Shown: piece by piece, positions 40,701-51,880 of the stretch
Layout: each line of letters begins with the position of its first letter
How positions within the stretch are numbered: position 1 is the stretch's first letter
Source of the DNA: Ptiloglossa arizonensis
Lineage: Eukaryota; Arthropoda; Insecta; Hymenoptera; Colletidae
Length of the DNA stretch: 64,000 nt
NCBI RefSeq assembly: GCF_051014685.1
Contig: NW_027478884.1
Location: 186,001-250,000, forward strand
Reading direction: 5' to 3'
The notes under the pieces: generated by a model
Told to the model about the DNA's origin: nothing
Seen by the model: the letters and a program-made list of their open reading frames with translations, nothing else
Databases searched by the model: none
Position numbers and translations under genes: made by a program

Positions 40701-41439
40701 ACTTCTGCTGCTCCAAACGCTTAACCAGAATGGCCTAGGGAAAAAATACACATACCTTTGTAATCGGGCGAGTTTCTACTTTCAGGTGCAATAGGAATTT
40801 TTGGGTTAGGTCAATCCGTTCGCGAGATATGGGAGTTTGAAGCCAGAAATGGTTGAGAAGGCAAAAAATTTTTCGCACTTCTGCTGCTCCAAACGCTTAA
40901 CCAGAATGGCCTAGGGAAAAAATACACATACCGTTGTAATCGGGGGAGCTTCTACTTTCAGATGCAATTGGAATTTTTGGGTTAGGTCAATCCGTTCGCG
41001 AGATATGGGAGTTTGAAGCCAAGAAATGGTTGAGAAGGCAAAAAATTTTTCGCAATTCTGCTGCTCCAAACGCATAACCAGAATGGCCTAGGGAAAAAAT
41101 ACACATACCGTTGTAATCGGGGGAGTTTCTACTTTCAGATGCAATAGGAATTTTTGGGTTAGGTCAATCCGTTCGCGAGATATGGGAGTTTGAAGCCAAG
41201 AAATGGATGAGAAGGCAAAAAATTTTTCGCCATTCTGCTGCTCCAAACGCTTATCCAGAATGGCCTAGGGAAAAAAATACACATACCGTTGTATTCGGGC
41301 GAGTTTCTACTTTCAGATGCAATAGGAATTTTTGGGTTAGTTCAACCCGTTCGCGAGATATGGGAGTTTGAAGCCAAGAGATGGTTGAGAAGGCAAAAAA
41401 TTTTTCGCAATTCTGCTGCTCCAAACGCTTAACCAGTCT
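37720..41439 (+). repeat. 21-monomer HOR, full copy
   Basis: The order is G H I S L U F C A g h X Y Z3 V W0 W M N Z2 T. Z3 (gatatggaag, ggttgaggagg, cttcacaag), V (ggttatctcaat, aaattcttcgc) and W0 (gtattcgg, cgccattctg, cttatccag) are separate here. One-base indels include those near 38076, 38855, 39500, 40007, 40844 and 41272. Confidence 0.82.
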
Positions 41440-43561
41440 GGCCTAGGGAGAAAATACACATATCGTTGTAATCGACGAGTTTCTACATTCAGATGCAACA
41501 GGAATATTTGGGTTAGGTCAGTCCGTTCGCGAGATATGGGAGTTTGAAGCCAAGAAATGGTTGAGAAGTCAAAAAATTTTTCGCAATTCTGCTGCTGCAA
41601 ACGCTTAACCAGAATGGCCTAGGGAAAAAATACACATACCGCTGTAACCGGGCGAGTTTCTACTTTCAGATGCAATAGGAATTTTTGGGTTAGGTCAATC
41701 CGTTCGCGAGATATGGGAGTTTGAAGCTAAGAAATGATTGAGAAGGCAAAAATTTTTCGCAATTCTGCTGCCTCCAAACGCTTAACCAGAATGGCCTAGG
41801 GAAAAAATACACATACCGCTGTAGTCGGGCGAGATTCTACTTTCAGATGCAATAGGAATTTTTGGGATAGGTCAATCCGTTCGCGAGATATGGGGGTTTT
41901 GAAGCCAAGAAATGGTTGAGAAGGCAAAAAATTTTCGCATTTCTGCTGCTCCAAGCGCTTAACCAGAATGGCCTAGGGAAAAATACACATACCGCTGTAA
42001 TCGGGCGAGATTCTACTTTCAGATGCAATAGGAATTTTTGGGTTAGGTCAATCCGTTTGCGAGATATGGGAGTTTGAAACCAAGAAATGGTTGAGAAGGC
42101 AAAAATTTTTTCGCAATTCTGCTGCTCCAAACGCTTAACCAGAATGGCCTAGGGAAAAAATACACATACCGTTGTATTCGGGCGAGTTTCTACTTTCAGA
42201 TGCAATAGGAATTTTTGGGTTAGGTCAATCCGTTCGCGAGATATGGGAGTTTGAAGCTAAGAAATGATTGAGAAGGCAAAAAATTTTTCGCAATTCTGCT
42301 GCTCCAAACGCTTAAACAGAATCGCCTAGGGAAAAAATACACATACCGCTGTAATCGGGCGAGATTCTACTTTGAGATGCAATTGGAATTTTTGGGTTAG
42401 GTCAATCCGTTTGCGAGATATGGCAGTTTGAAGCCAAGAAATGGTTGAGAAGGCAAAAAATTTTTCGCAATTCTGCTGCTCCAAACGCTTAACCAGAATG
42501 GCCTCGGGAAAAAATACACATGCCGCTGTAATCGGGCGAGTTTCTACTTTCAGATGCAATAGGTATTTTTGGGTTAGGTCAATCCGTTCGCGAGATATGG
42601 AAGTTTGAAGCCAAGAAATGGTTGAGAAGGCAAAAAATTTTTCGCCATTCTGCTGCTCCAAACGCTTATCCAGAATGGCCTAGGGAAAAAATACACATAC
42701 CGTTGTATTCGGGCGAGTTTCTACTTTCAGATGCAATAGGAATTTTTTGGTTAGGTCAATCCGTTCGCGAGATATGGGAGTTTGAAGCCAAGAAATGGTT
42801 GAGAAGGCAAAAAATTTTTCGCACTTCTGCTGCTCCAAACGCTTAACCAGAATGGCCTAGGGAAAAAATACACATACCTTTGTAATCGGGCGAGTTTCTA
42901 CTTTCAGGTGCAATAGGAATTTTTGGGTTAGGTCAATCCGTTCGCGAGATATGGGAGTTTGAAGCCAAGAAATGGTTGAGAAGGCAAAAAATTTTTCGCA
43001 CTTCTGCTGCTCCAAACGCTTAACCAGAATGGCCTAGGGAAAAAATACACATACCGTTGTAATCGGGGGAGCTTCTACTTTCAGATGCAATTGGAATTTT
43101 TGGGTTAGGTCAATCCGTTCGCGAGATATGGGAGTTTGAAGCCAAGAAATGGTTGAGAAGGCAAAAAATTTTTCGCAATTCTGCTGCTCCAAACGCATAA
43201 CCAGAATGGCCTAGGGAAAAAATACACATACCGTTGTAATCGGGGGAGTTTCTACTTTCAGATGCAATAGGAATTTTTGGGTTAGGTCAATCCGTTCGCG
43301 AGATATGGGAGTTTGAAGCCAAGAAATGGATGAGAAGGCAAAAAATTTTTCGCCATTCTGCTGCTCCAAACGCTTATCCAGAATGGCCTAGGGAAAAAAT
43401 ACACATACCGTTGTATTCGGGCGAGTTTCTACTTTCAGATGCAATAGGAATTTTTGGGTTAGTTCAACCCGTTCGCGAGATATGGGAGTTTGAAGCCAAG
43501 AGATGGTTGAGAAGGCAAAAAATTTTTCGCAATTCTGCTGCTCCAAACGCTTAACCAGTCT
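41440..43561 (+). repeat. 21-monomer HOR, 12-monomer copy
   Basis: The order is G H I S L U F/W0 W M N Z2 T. Nine monomers are missing relative to the full copy. The joint is the chimera at 42500-42676. One-base indels occur up to about 42.15 kb and then stop. Confidence 0.82.
42500..42676 (+). repeat. Chimeric monomer F/W0, joint of a 9-monomer deletion
   Basis: The left two-thirds (ggcctcggg, catgccgctg, aggtattt, tatggaag) are type F; the right end (cgccattctg, cttatccag) is type W0. The next monomer is W, as after W0 in the full copy. Confidence 0.78.
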
Positions 43562-46500
43562 GGCCTAGGGAGAAAATACACATATCGTTGTAATCGGACG
43601 AGTTTCTACATTCAGATGCAACAGGAATATTTGGGTTAGGTCAGTCCGTTCGCGAGATATGGGAGTTTGAAGCCAAGAAATGGTTGAGAAGTCAAAAAAT
43701 TTTTCGCAATTCTGCTGCTGCAAACGCTTAACCAGAATGGCCTAGGGAAAAAATACACATACCGCTGTAACCGGGCGAGTTTCTACTTTCAGATGCAATA
43801 GGAATTTTTGGGTTAGGTCAATCCGTTCGCGAGATATGGGAGTTTGAAGCTAAGAAATGATTGAGAAGGCAAACAATTTTTCGCAATTCTGCTGCTCCAA
43901 ACGCTTAACCAGAATGGCCTAGGGAAAAAATACACATACCGCTGTAGTCGGGCGAGATTCTACTTTCAGATGCAATAGGAATTTTTGGGATAGGTCAATC
44001 CGTTCGCGAGATATGGGGGTTTGAAGCCAAGAAATGGTTGAGAAGGCAAAAAATTTTTCGCACTTCTGCTGCTCCAAGCGCTTAACCAGAATGGCCTAGG
44101 GAAAAAATACACATACCGCTGTAATCGGGCGAGATTCTACTTTCAGATGCAATAGGAATTTTTGGGTTAGGTCAATCCGTTTGCGAGATATGGGAGTTTG
44201 AAACCAAGAAATGGTTGAGAAGGCAAAAATTTTTTCGCAATTCTGCTGCTCCAAACGCTTAACCAGAATGGCCTAGGGAAAAAATACACATACCGTTGTA
44301 TTCGGGCGAGTTTCTACTTTCAGATGCAATAGGAATTTTTGGGTTAGGTCAATCCGTTCGCGAGATATGGGAGTTTGAAGCTAAGAAATGATTGAGAAGG
44401 CAAAAAATTTTTCGCAATTCTGCTGCTCCAAACGCTTAAACAGAATCGCCTAGGGAAAAAATACACATACCGCTGTAATCGGGCGAGATTCTACTTTGAG
44501 ATGCAATTGGAATTTTTGGGTTAGGTCAATCCGTTTGCGAGATATGGCAGTTTGAAGCCAAGAAATGGTTGAGAAGGCAAAAAATTTTTCGCAATTCTGC
44601 TGCTCCAAACGCTTAACCAGAATGGCCTCGGGAAAAAATACACATGCCGCTGTAATCGGGCGAGTTTCTACTTTCAGATGCAATAGGTATTTTTGGGTTA
44701 GGTCAATCCGTTCGCGAGATATGGAAGTTTGAAGCCAAGAAATGGTTGAGAAGGCAAAAAATTTTTCGCAATTCTGCTGCTCCAAACGCTTAACCAGAAT
44801 GGCCTCGGGAAAAAATACACATGCCGCTGTAATCGGGCGAGTTTCTACTTTCAGATGCAATAGGTATTTTTGGGTTAGGTCAATCCGTTCGCGAGATATG
44901 GAAGTTTGAAGCCAAGAAATGGTTGAGAAGGCAAAAAATTTTTCGCAATTCTGCTGCTCCAAACGCTTAACCAGAATGGCCTAGGGAAAAAATACACATA
45001 CCGTTGTAATCGGGCGAGTTTCTACTTTCAGACGCAACAGGAATTTTTGGGTTAGGTCAATCCGTTCGCGAGATATGGGAGTTTGAATCCAAGAAATGGA
45101 TGCGAAGGCAAAAAATTTTTCGCAATTCTGCTGCTCCAAACGCTTAACCAGAATGGCCTAGGGAAAAAATATACATACCGTTGTAATCGGGCGAGTTTCT
45201 TCTTTCAGACGCAACAGGAATTTTTGGGTTAGGTCAATCCGTTCGCGAGATATGGGAGTTTGAATCCAAGAAATGGATGAGAAGGCAAAAAATTTTTCGC
45301 AATTCTGCTGCTCCAAACGCTTAACCAGAATGGCCTAGGGAAAAAATACACATATCGTTGTAATCGGACGAGTTTCTACTTTCAGATGCAACAGGAATAT
45401 TTGGGTTAGGTCAGTCCGTTCGCGAGATATGGGAGTTTGAAGCCAAGAAATGGTTGAGAAGTCAAAAAATTTTTCGCAATTCTGCTGCTGCAAACGCTTA
45501 ACCAGAATGGCCTAGGGAAAAAATACACATACCGCTGTAATCGGGCGAGTTTCTACTTTCAGATGCAATAGGAATTTTTGGGTTAGGTCAATCCGTTCGC
45601 GAGATATGGGAGTTTGAAGCTAAGAAATGGTTGAGAAGACAACAAATTTTTCGCAGTTCTGCTGCTCCAAACGCATAACCAGAATTGCCTAGGGAAAAAA
45701 TACACATACCGCTGTAATCGGGCGAGTTTCTACTTTCAGATGCCATTGGAATTTTTGGGTTAGGTCAATCCGTTCGCGAGATATGGGAGATTGAAGCTAA
45801 GAAATGGTTGAGAACGCAAAAAATTTTTCGCAATTCTGCTGCTCCAAACGCTTAACCAGAATGGCTTAGGGAAAAAATACACATACCGTTGTATTCGGGC
45901 GAGTTTCTACTTCCAGACGCTACGGGAATTATTGGGTTAGGTCAATCCGTTCGCGAGATATGGGAGTTTGAAGCTAAGAAATGGTTGAGAAGACAACAAA
46001 TTTTTCGCAGTTCTGCTGCTCCAAACGCATAACCAGAATGGCCTAGGGAAAAAATACACATACCGTTGTAATCGGGGGAGTTTCTACTTTCAGATGCAAT
46101 AGGAATTTTTGGGTTAGGTCAATCCGTTCGCGAGATATGGAAGTTTGAAGCCAAGAAATGGTTGAGGAGGCAAAAAATTTTTCGCAATTCTGCTGCTCCA
46201 AACGCTTCACAAGAATGGCCTAGGGAAAAAATACACATACCGTTGTAATCGGGCGAGTTTCTACTTTCAGATGCAACAGGAATTTTTGGGTTATCTCAAT
46301 CCGTTCGCGAGATATGGGAGTTTGAAGCTAAGAAATGGTTGAGAAGACAACAAATTCTTCGCACTTCTGCTGCTCCAAACGCTTAACCAGAATGGCCTAG
46401 GGAAAAAATACACATACCGTTGTATTCGGGCGAGTTTCTACTTTCAGATGCAATAGGAATTTTTGGGTTAGGTCAATCCGTTCGCGAGATATGGGAGTTT

Positions 46501-47101
46501 GAAGCCAAGAAATGGTTGAGAAGGCAAAAAATTTTTCGCCATTCTGCTGCTCCAAACGCTTATCCAGAATGGCCTAGGGAAAAAATACACATACCGTTGT
46601 ATTCGGGCGAGTTTCTACTTTCAGATGCAATAGAAATTTTTTGGTTAGGTCAATCCGTTCGCGAGATATGGGAGTTTGAAGCCAAGAAATGGTTGAGAAG
46701 GCAAAAAATTTTTCGCACTTCTGCTGCTCCAAACGCTTAACCAGAATGGCCTAGGGAAAAAATACACATACCTTTGTAATCGGGCGAGTTTCTACTTTCA
46801 GGTGCAATAGGAATTTTTGGGTTAGGTCAATCCGTTCGCGAGATATGGGAGTTTGAAGCCAAGAAATGGTTGAGAAGGCAAAAAATTTTTCGCACTTCTG
46901 CTGCTCCAAACGCTTAACCAGAATGGCCTAGGGAAAAAATACACATACCGTTGTAATCGGGGGAGCTTCTACTTTCAGATGCAATTGGAATTTTTGGGTT
47001 AGGTCAATCCGTTCGCGAGATATGGGAGTTTGAAGCCAAGAAATGGTTGAGAAGGCAAAAAATTTTTCGCAATTCTGCTGCTCCAAACGCTTAACCAGAA
47101 T
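43562..47101 (+). repeat. 21-monomer HOR, copy with duplicated F and lost end
   Basis: Twenty monomers: G H I S L U F F C A g h X Y Z3 V W0 W M N. The expected Z2 T G does not follow; N ends with cttaaccag and the next monomer is type A. There are no one-base indels here, unlike the three copies before it. Confidence 0.8.
44624..44977 (+). repeat. Single-monomer duplication (F F)
   Basis: Two adjacent type F monomers, 44624-44800 and 44801-44977, appear identical base for base. Other HOR copies have a single F at this place. Confidence 0.85.
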
Positions 47102-49933
47102 GGCCTAGGGAAAAAATATACATACCGTTGTAATCGGGCGAGTTTCTTCTTTCAGACGCAACAGGAATTTTTGGGTTAGGTCAATCCGTTCGCGAGATAT
47201 GGGAGTTTGAATCCAAGAAATGGATGAGAAGGCAAAAAATTTTTCGCAGTTCTGCTGCTCCAAACGCATAACCAGAATGGCCTAGGGAAAAAATACACAT
47301 ACCGTTGTAATCGGGGGAGTTTCTACTTTCAGATGCAATAGGAATTTTTGGGTTAGGTCAATCCGTTCGCGAGATATGGGAGTTTGAAGCCAAGAAATGG
47401 TTGAGAAGGCAAAAAATTTTTCGCACTTCTGCTGCTCCAAACGCTTAACCAGAATGGCCTAGGGAAAAAATACACATACCTTTGTAATCGGGCGAGTTTC
47501 TACTTTCAGGTGCAATAGGAATTTTTGGGTTAGGTCAATCCGTTCGCGAGATATGGGAGTTTGAAGCCAAGAAATGGTTGAGAAGGCAAAAAATTTTTCG
47601 CACTTCTGCTGCTCCAAACGCTTAACCAGAATGGCCTAGGGAAAAAATACACATACCGTTGTAATCGGGGGAGCTTCTACTTTCAGATGCAATTGGAATT
47701 TTTGGGTTAGGTCAATCCGTTCGCGAGATATGGGAGTTTGAAGCCAAGAAATGGTTGAGAAGGCAAAAAATTTTTCGCAATTCTGCTGCTCCAAACGCTT
47801 AACCAGAATGGCCTAGGGAAAAAATATACATACCGTTGTAATCGGGCGAGTTTCTTCTTTCAGGCGCAACAGGAATTTTTGGGTTAGGTCAATCCGTTCG
47901 CGAGATATGGGAGTTTGAATCCAAGAAATGGATGAGAAGGCAAAAAATTTTTCGCAATTCTGCTGCTCCAAACGCTTAACCAGAATGGCCTAGGGAAAAA
48001 ATACACATATCGTTGTAATCGGACGAGTTTCTACTTTCAGATGCAACAGGAATATTTGGGTTAGGTCAGTCCGTTCGCGAGATATGGGAGTTTGAAGCCA
48101 AGAAATGGTTGAGAAGTCAAAAAATTTTTCGCAATTCTGCTGCTGCAAACGCTTAACCAGAATGGCCTAGGGAAAAAGTACACATACCGCTGTAATCGGG
48201 CGAGTTTCTACTTTCAGATGCAATAGGAATTTTTGGGTTAGGTCAATCCGTTCGCGAGATATAGGAGTTTGAAGCTAAGAAATGGTTGAGAAGACAACAA
48301 ATTTTTCGCAGTTCTGCTGCTCCAAACGCATAACCAGAATTGCCTAGGGAAAAAATACACATACCGCTGTAATCGGGCGAGTTTCTACTTTCAGATGCCA
48401 TTGGAATTTTTGGGTTAGGTCAATCCGTTCGCGAGATATGGGAGATTGAAGCTAAGAAATGGTTGAGAAGACAACAAATTTTTCACAATTCTGCTGCTCC
48501 AAACGCTTGACCAGAATGGGCTAGGGCAAAAATACACATACCGTTGTAATCGGGCGAGTTTCTACTTCCAGACGCTACAGGAATTTTTGGGTTAAGTCAA
48601 TCCGTTCGCGAGATATGGGACTTTGAAACCAAGAAATGGTTGAGAACGCAAAAAATTTTTCGCAATTCTGCTGCTCCAAACGCTTAACCAGAATGGCTTA
48701 GGGAAAAAATACACATACCGTTGTATTCGGGCGAGTTTCTACTTCCAGACGCTACGGGAATTATTGGGTTAGGTCAATCCGTTCGCGAGATATGGGAGTT
48801 TGAAGCTAAGAAATGGTTGAGAAGACAACAAATTTTTCGCAGTTCTGCTGCTCCAAACGCATAACCAGAATGGCCTAGGGAAAAAATACACATACCGTTG
48901 TAATCGGGGGAGTTTCTACTTTCAGATGCAATAGGAATTTTTGGGTTAGGTCAATCCGTTCGCGAGATATGGAAGTTTGAAGCCAAGAAATGGTTGAGGA
49001 GGCAAAAAATTTTTCGCAATTCTGCTGCTCCAAACGCTTCACAAGAATGGCCTAGGGAAAAAATACACATACCGTTGTAATCGGGCGAGTTTCTACTTTC
49101 AGATGCAACAGGAATTTTTGGGTTATCTCAATCCGTTCGCGAGATATGGGAGTTTGAAGCTAAGAAATGGTTGAGAAGACAACAAATTCTTCGCACTTCT
49201 GCTGCTCCAAACGCTTAACCAGAATGGCCTAGGGAAAAAATACACATACCGTTGTATTCGGGCGAGTTTCTACTTTCAGATGCAATAGGAATTTTTGGGT
49301 TAGGTCAATCCGTTCGCGAGATATGGGAGTTTGAAGCTAAGAAATGGTTGAGAAGACAACAAATTTTTCGCATTTCTGCTTCTCCAAACGCATAACCAGA
49401 ATGGCCTAGGGAAGAAATACACATACCGTTGTATTCGGGCGAGTTTCTACTTTCAGATGCAATAGGAATTTTTGGGTTAGGTCAATCCGTTCGCGAGATA
49501 TGGGAGTTTGAAGCCAAGAAATGGTTGAGAAGGCAAAAAATTTTTCGCACTTCTGCTGCTCCAAACGCTTAACCAGAATGGCCTAGGGAAAAAATACACA
49601 TACCTTTGTAATCGGGCGAGTTTCTACTTTCAGGTGCAATAGGAATTTTTGGGTTAGGTCAATCCGTTCGCGAGATATGGGAGTTTGAAGCCAAGAAATG
49701 GTTGAGAAGGCAAAAAATTTTTCGCACTTCTGCTGCTCCAAACGCTTAACCAGAATGGCCTAGGGAAAAAATACACATACCGTTGTAATCGGGGGAGCTT
49801 CTACTTTCAGATGCAATTGGAATTTTTGGGTTAGGTCAATCCGTTCGCGAGATATGGGAGTTTGAAGCCAAGAAATGGTTGAGAAGGCAAAAAATTTTTC
49901 GCAATTCTGCTGCTCCAAACGCTTAACCAGAAT
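47102..49933 (+). repeat. Rearranged derivatives of the 21-monomer HOR
   Basis: Sixteen monomers: A/Y chimera, Z3/W chimera, M N, A g h X, q-like, Y Z3 V, two gtattcgg monomers, M N. The M N pair at 46748 recurs at 47456, four monomers on. The A-type monomer at 47102 starts with aatatacatacc and ends with cgcagttctg and cgcataacc; the Z-type at 47279 starts with cgggggag and ends with cgcacttctg. X at 48341 ends with cttgaccag and is followed by a q-like monomer absent from earlier copies. Confidence 0.72.
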
Positions 49934-50196
49934 GGCCTAGGGAGAAAATACACATACCGTTGTAATCGGGCTAGTTTCTACTTTCAGATGCAATAGGAAT
50001 TTTTGGGTAAGGTCAATCCGTTCGCGAGATATGCGAGTTTGAAGCTAAGAAATGGTTGAAAAGACAACAAATTTTTCGCAATTCTGCTGCTCCAAACGCT
50101 TAACCAGAATGGCCTAGGGAAAAAATACACACACCGTTGTAATCGGGCGAGTTTCTACTTTCAGATGCAATAGGAATTTTTGGGTTAGGTCAATCC

Positions 50197-50213
50197 GTTC
50201 GCGAGATATGGGA
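50197..50213 (+). other. CENP-B-box-like 17-mer (reference copy)
   Basis: Offsets 87-103 read gttcgcgagatatggga. Against the mammalian CENP-B box core nTTCGnnnnAnnCGGGn this matches eight of nine essential positions; only the first C of CGGG is T. The motif recurs once per monomer and its integrity depends on monomer type: some types read gtttgcg (TTCG lost), others tatgcgag or tatggaag (GGG broken). The match is seen directly; binding by any CENP-B-like protein is not shown. By rough arithmetic a match this good has a few percent chance somewhere in a 177-bp unit, so this is a suggestion only. Confidence 0.4.
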
Positions 50214-50242
50214 GTTTGAAGCCAAGAAATGGTTGAGAAGGC

Positions 50243-50253
50243 AAAAAATTTTT
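50243..50253 (+). other. A6T5 tract with palindromic AAAAATTTTT core
   Basis: Offsets 133-143 hold six A followed by five T, containing the 10-bp perfect palindrome AAAAATTTTT. It is present in most monomers. Type variants interrupt it: caacaaattttt, aaacattttt, aaatatttcgc and aaatttatcgc. With the A6 at offset 10 and ATTTTT at 66 the monomer has three A/T tracts about 55-65 bp apart. Such tracts are known to bend DNA and affect nucleosome placement; here that role is inferred. Confidence 0.6.
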
Positions 50254-51880
50254 CGCAATTCTGCTGCTCCAAACGCTTAACCAGAATGGCCTAGGGAAAA
50301 AATACACATACCGTTGTAATCGGGCGAGTTTCTACTTTTAGACGCAACAGGAATTTTTGGGTTAGGTCAATCCTTTCGCGAGATATGGGAGTTTGAATCC
50401 AAGAAATGGATGCGAAGGCAAAAAATTTTTCGCAATTCTGCTGCTCCAAACGCTTAACCAGAATAGCCTAGGGAAAAAATACACATACCGTTGTAATCGG
50501 GCGAGTTTCTTCTTTCAGACGCAATAGGAATTTTTGGGTAAGGTCAATCCGTTCGCGAGATATGCGAGTTTGAAGCTAAGAAATGGTTGAAAAGACAACA
50601 AATTTTTCGCAATTCTGCTGCTCCAAACGCTTAACCAGAATGGCCTAGGGAAAAAATACACATACCGTTGTAATCGGGCTTGTTTCTACTTTCAGAGGCA
50701 ATAGGAATTTTTGGGTTAGGTCAATCCGTTCGCGAGATATGCGAGTTTGAAGCTAAGAAATGGTTGAGAAGACAACAAATTTTTCGCAATTCTGCTGCTC
50801 CAAACGCTTAACCAGAATGGCCTAGGGAAAAAATACACATACCGTTGTAATCGGGCGAGTTTCTACTTTCAGATGCAATAGGAATTTTTGGGTTAGGTCA
50901 ATCCGTTCGCGAGATATGGGAGTTTGAAGACAAGAAATGGTTCAGAAGGCAAAAAATTTATCGCAATTCTGCTAATCCAAACGCTTAACCAGAATGGCCT
51001 AGGGAGAAAATACACATACCTTTGTAATCGGGCTAGTTTCTACTTTCAGAGGCAATAGGAATTTTTGGGTTAGGTCAATCCGTTCGCGAGATATGCGAGT
51101 TTGAAGCTAAGAAATGGTTGAGAAGACAACAAATTTTTCGCAATGCTGCTGCTCCAAACGCTTAACCAGAATGGCCTAGGGAAAAAATACGCATACAGTT
51201 GTAATCGGACGAGTTTCTACTTTCAGACGCAGCAGGAATTTTTGGGTTTGGTCAATCCGTTCGCGAGATATGGGAGTTTGAAGCCAAGAAATGGTTGAGA
51301 AGGCAAAAAATTTTTCGCAATTCTGCAGCTCCAAACGCTTAACCAGAATGGCCTCGGGAAAAAATACACATACCGCTGTAATCGGGCGAGTTTCTACTTT
51401 CAGATGCAATAGGTATTTTTGGGTTAGGTCAATCCGTTCGCGAGATATGGAAGTTTGAAGCCAAGAAATGGTTGAGAAGGCAAAAAATTTTTCGCAATTC
51501 TGCTGCTCCAAACGCTTAACCAGAATGGCCTGGGGAAAAAATACACATACCGTTGTAATCGGGCGAGTTTCTACTTTCAGACGCAACAGGAATTTTTGGG
51601 TTAGGTCAATCCTTTCGCGAGATATGGGAGTTTGAATCCAAGAAATGGATGCGAAGGCAAAAAATTTTTCGCAATTCTGCTGCTCCAAACGCTTAACCAG
51701 AATGGCCTAGGGAAAAAATACACATACCGTTGTAATCGGGCGAGTTTCTTCTTTCAGACGCAACAGGAATTTTTGGGTTAGGTCAATCCGTTCGCGAGAT
51801 ATGGGAGTTTGAATCCAAGAAATGGATGAGAAGGCAAAAAATTTTTCGCAATTCTGCTGCTCCAAACGCTTAACCAGAAT

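Larger units (their letters stand above)
50111..50287 (+). repeat. Reference monomer, one base from consensus
   Basis: This copy differs from my hand consensus only at offset 22 (c for t). In order it carries an AvrII-type palindrome cctagg (offsets 3-8), A6 (10-15), a variable block cgttgtaatcgggcgag (25-41) and tttctactttcagatgcaat (42-61), ATTTTT (66-71), the near-invariant gggttaggtcaatcc (72-86), tcgcga (89-94), a block variable between types (110-131), A6T5 (133-143), the triplets ctgctgctcc (151-160) and a tail aaacgcttaaccagaat. Types are distinguished mostly at offsets 24-61 and 99-160. It serves as the coordinate frame for the other entries. Confidence 0.9.
49934..51880 (+). repeat. 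c, a, b, d, e, f relatives of the first domain
   Basis: Eleven monomers including d2 (gggtaaggtc, ggttgaaaagac), c (ctttcgcg, ggatgcgaagg), d3 (gggcttg), b, d, e (gcatacagttg), f and a2. Types c, b, d, e, f and a2 are close relatives of the 12-monomer HOR at 1-6201. The monomer at 50465 has the left half of a (ttcttctttcag) and the right half of d2. The d e f c a2 d3 run recurs near 55.8-56.8 kb. Confidence 0.75.

Noticed and set aside
44450..44962. Minus-strand open frame of 170 codons, and the many similar 59-residue-repeat frames on both strands
   Set aside because: They exist because the monomer length is divisible by three and some types lack the usual stop. They start and stop with monomer type, have no ribosome-binding or promoter context, match no family I know and appear in identical form wherever the satellite does.
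50151..50166. tttctactttcag followed by atg, resembling a splice acceptor
   Set aside because: It recurs in nearly every monomer with no exon, donor site or coding frame attached.
50176..50190. gggttagg resembling telomere repeat TTAGGG
   Set aside because: Only eight bases once per 177 bp and never in tandem, so it is not an interstitial telomere tract.
50111..50287. Assignment to a named centromeric satellite family of similar length, such as human alpha satellite (171 bp) or Arabidopsis CEN180 (178 bp)
   Set aside because: The length is similar but I do not recognise the sequence as either, so I leave the species and family unnamed.
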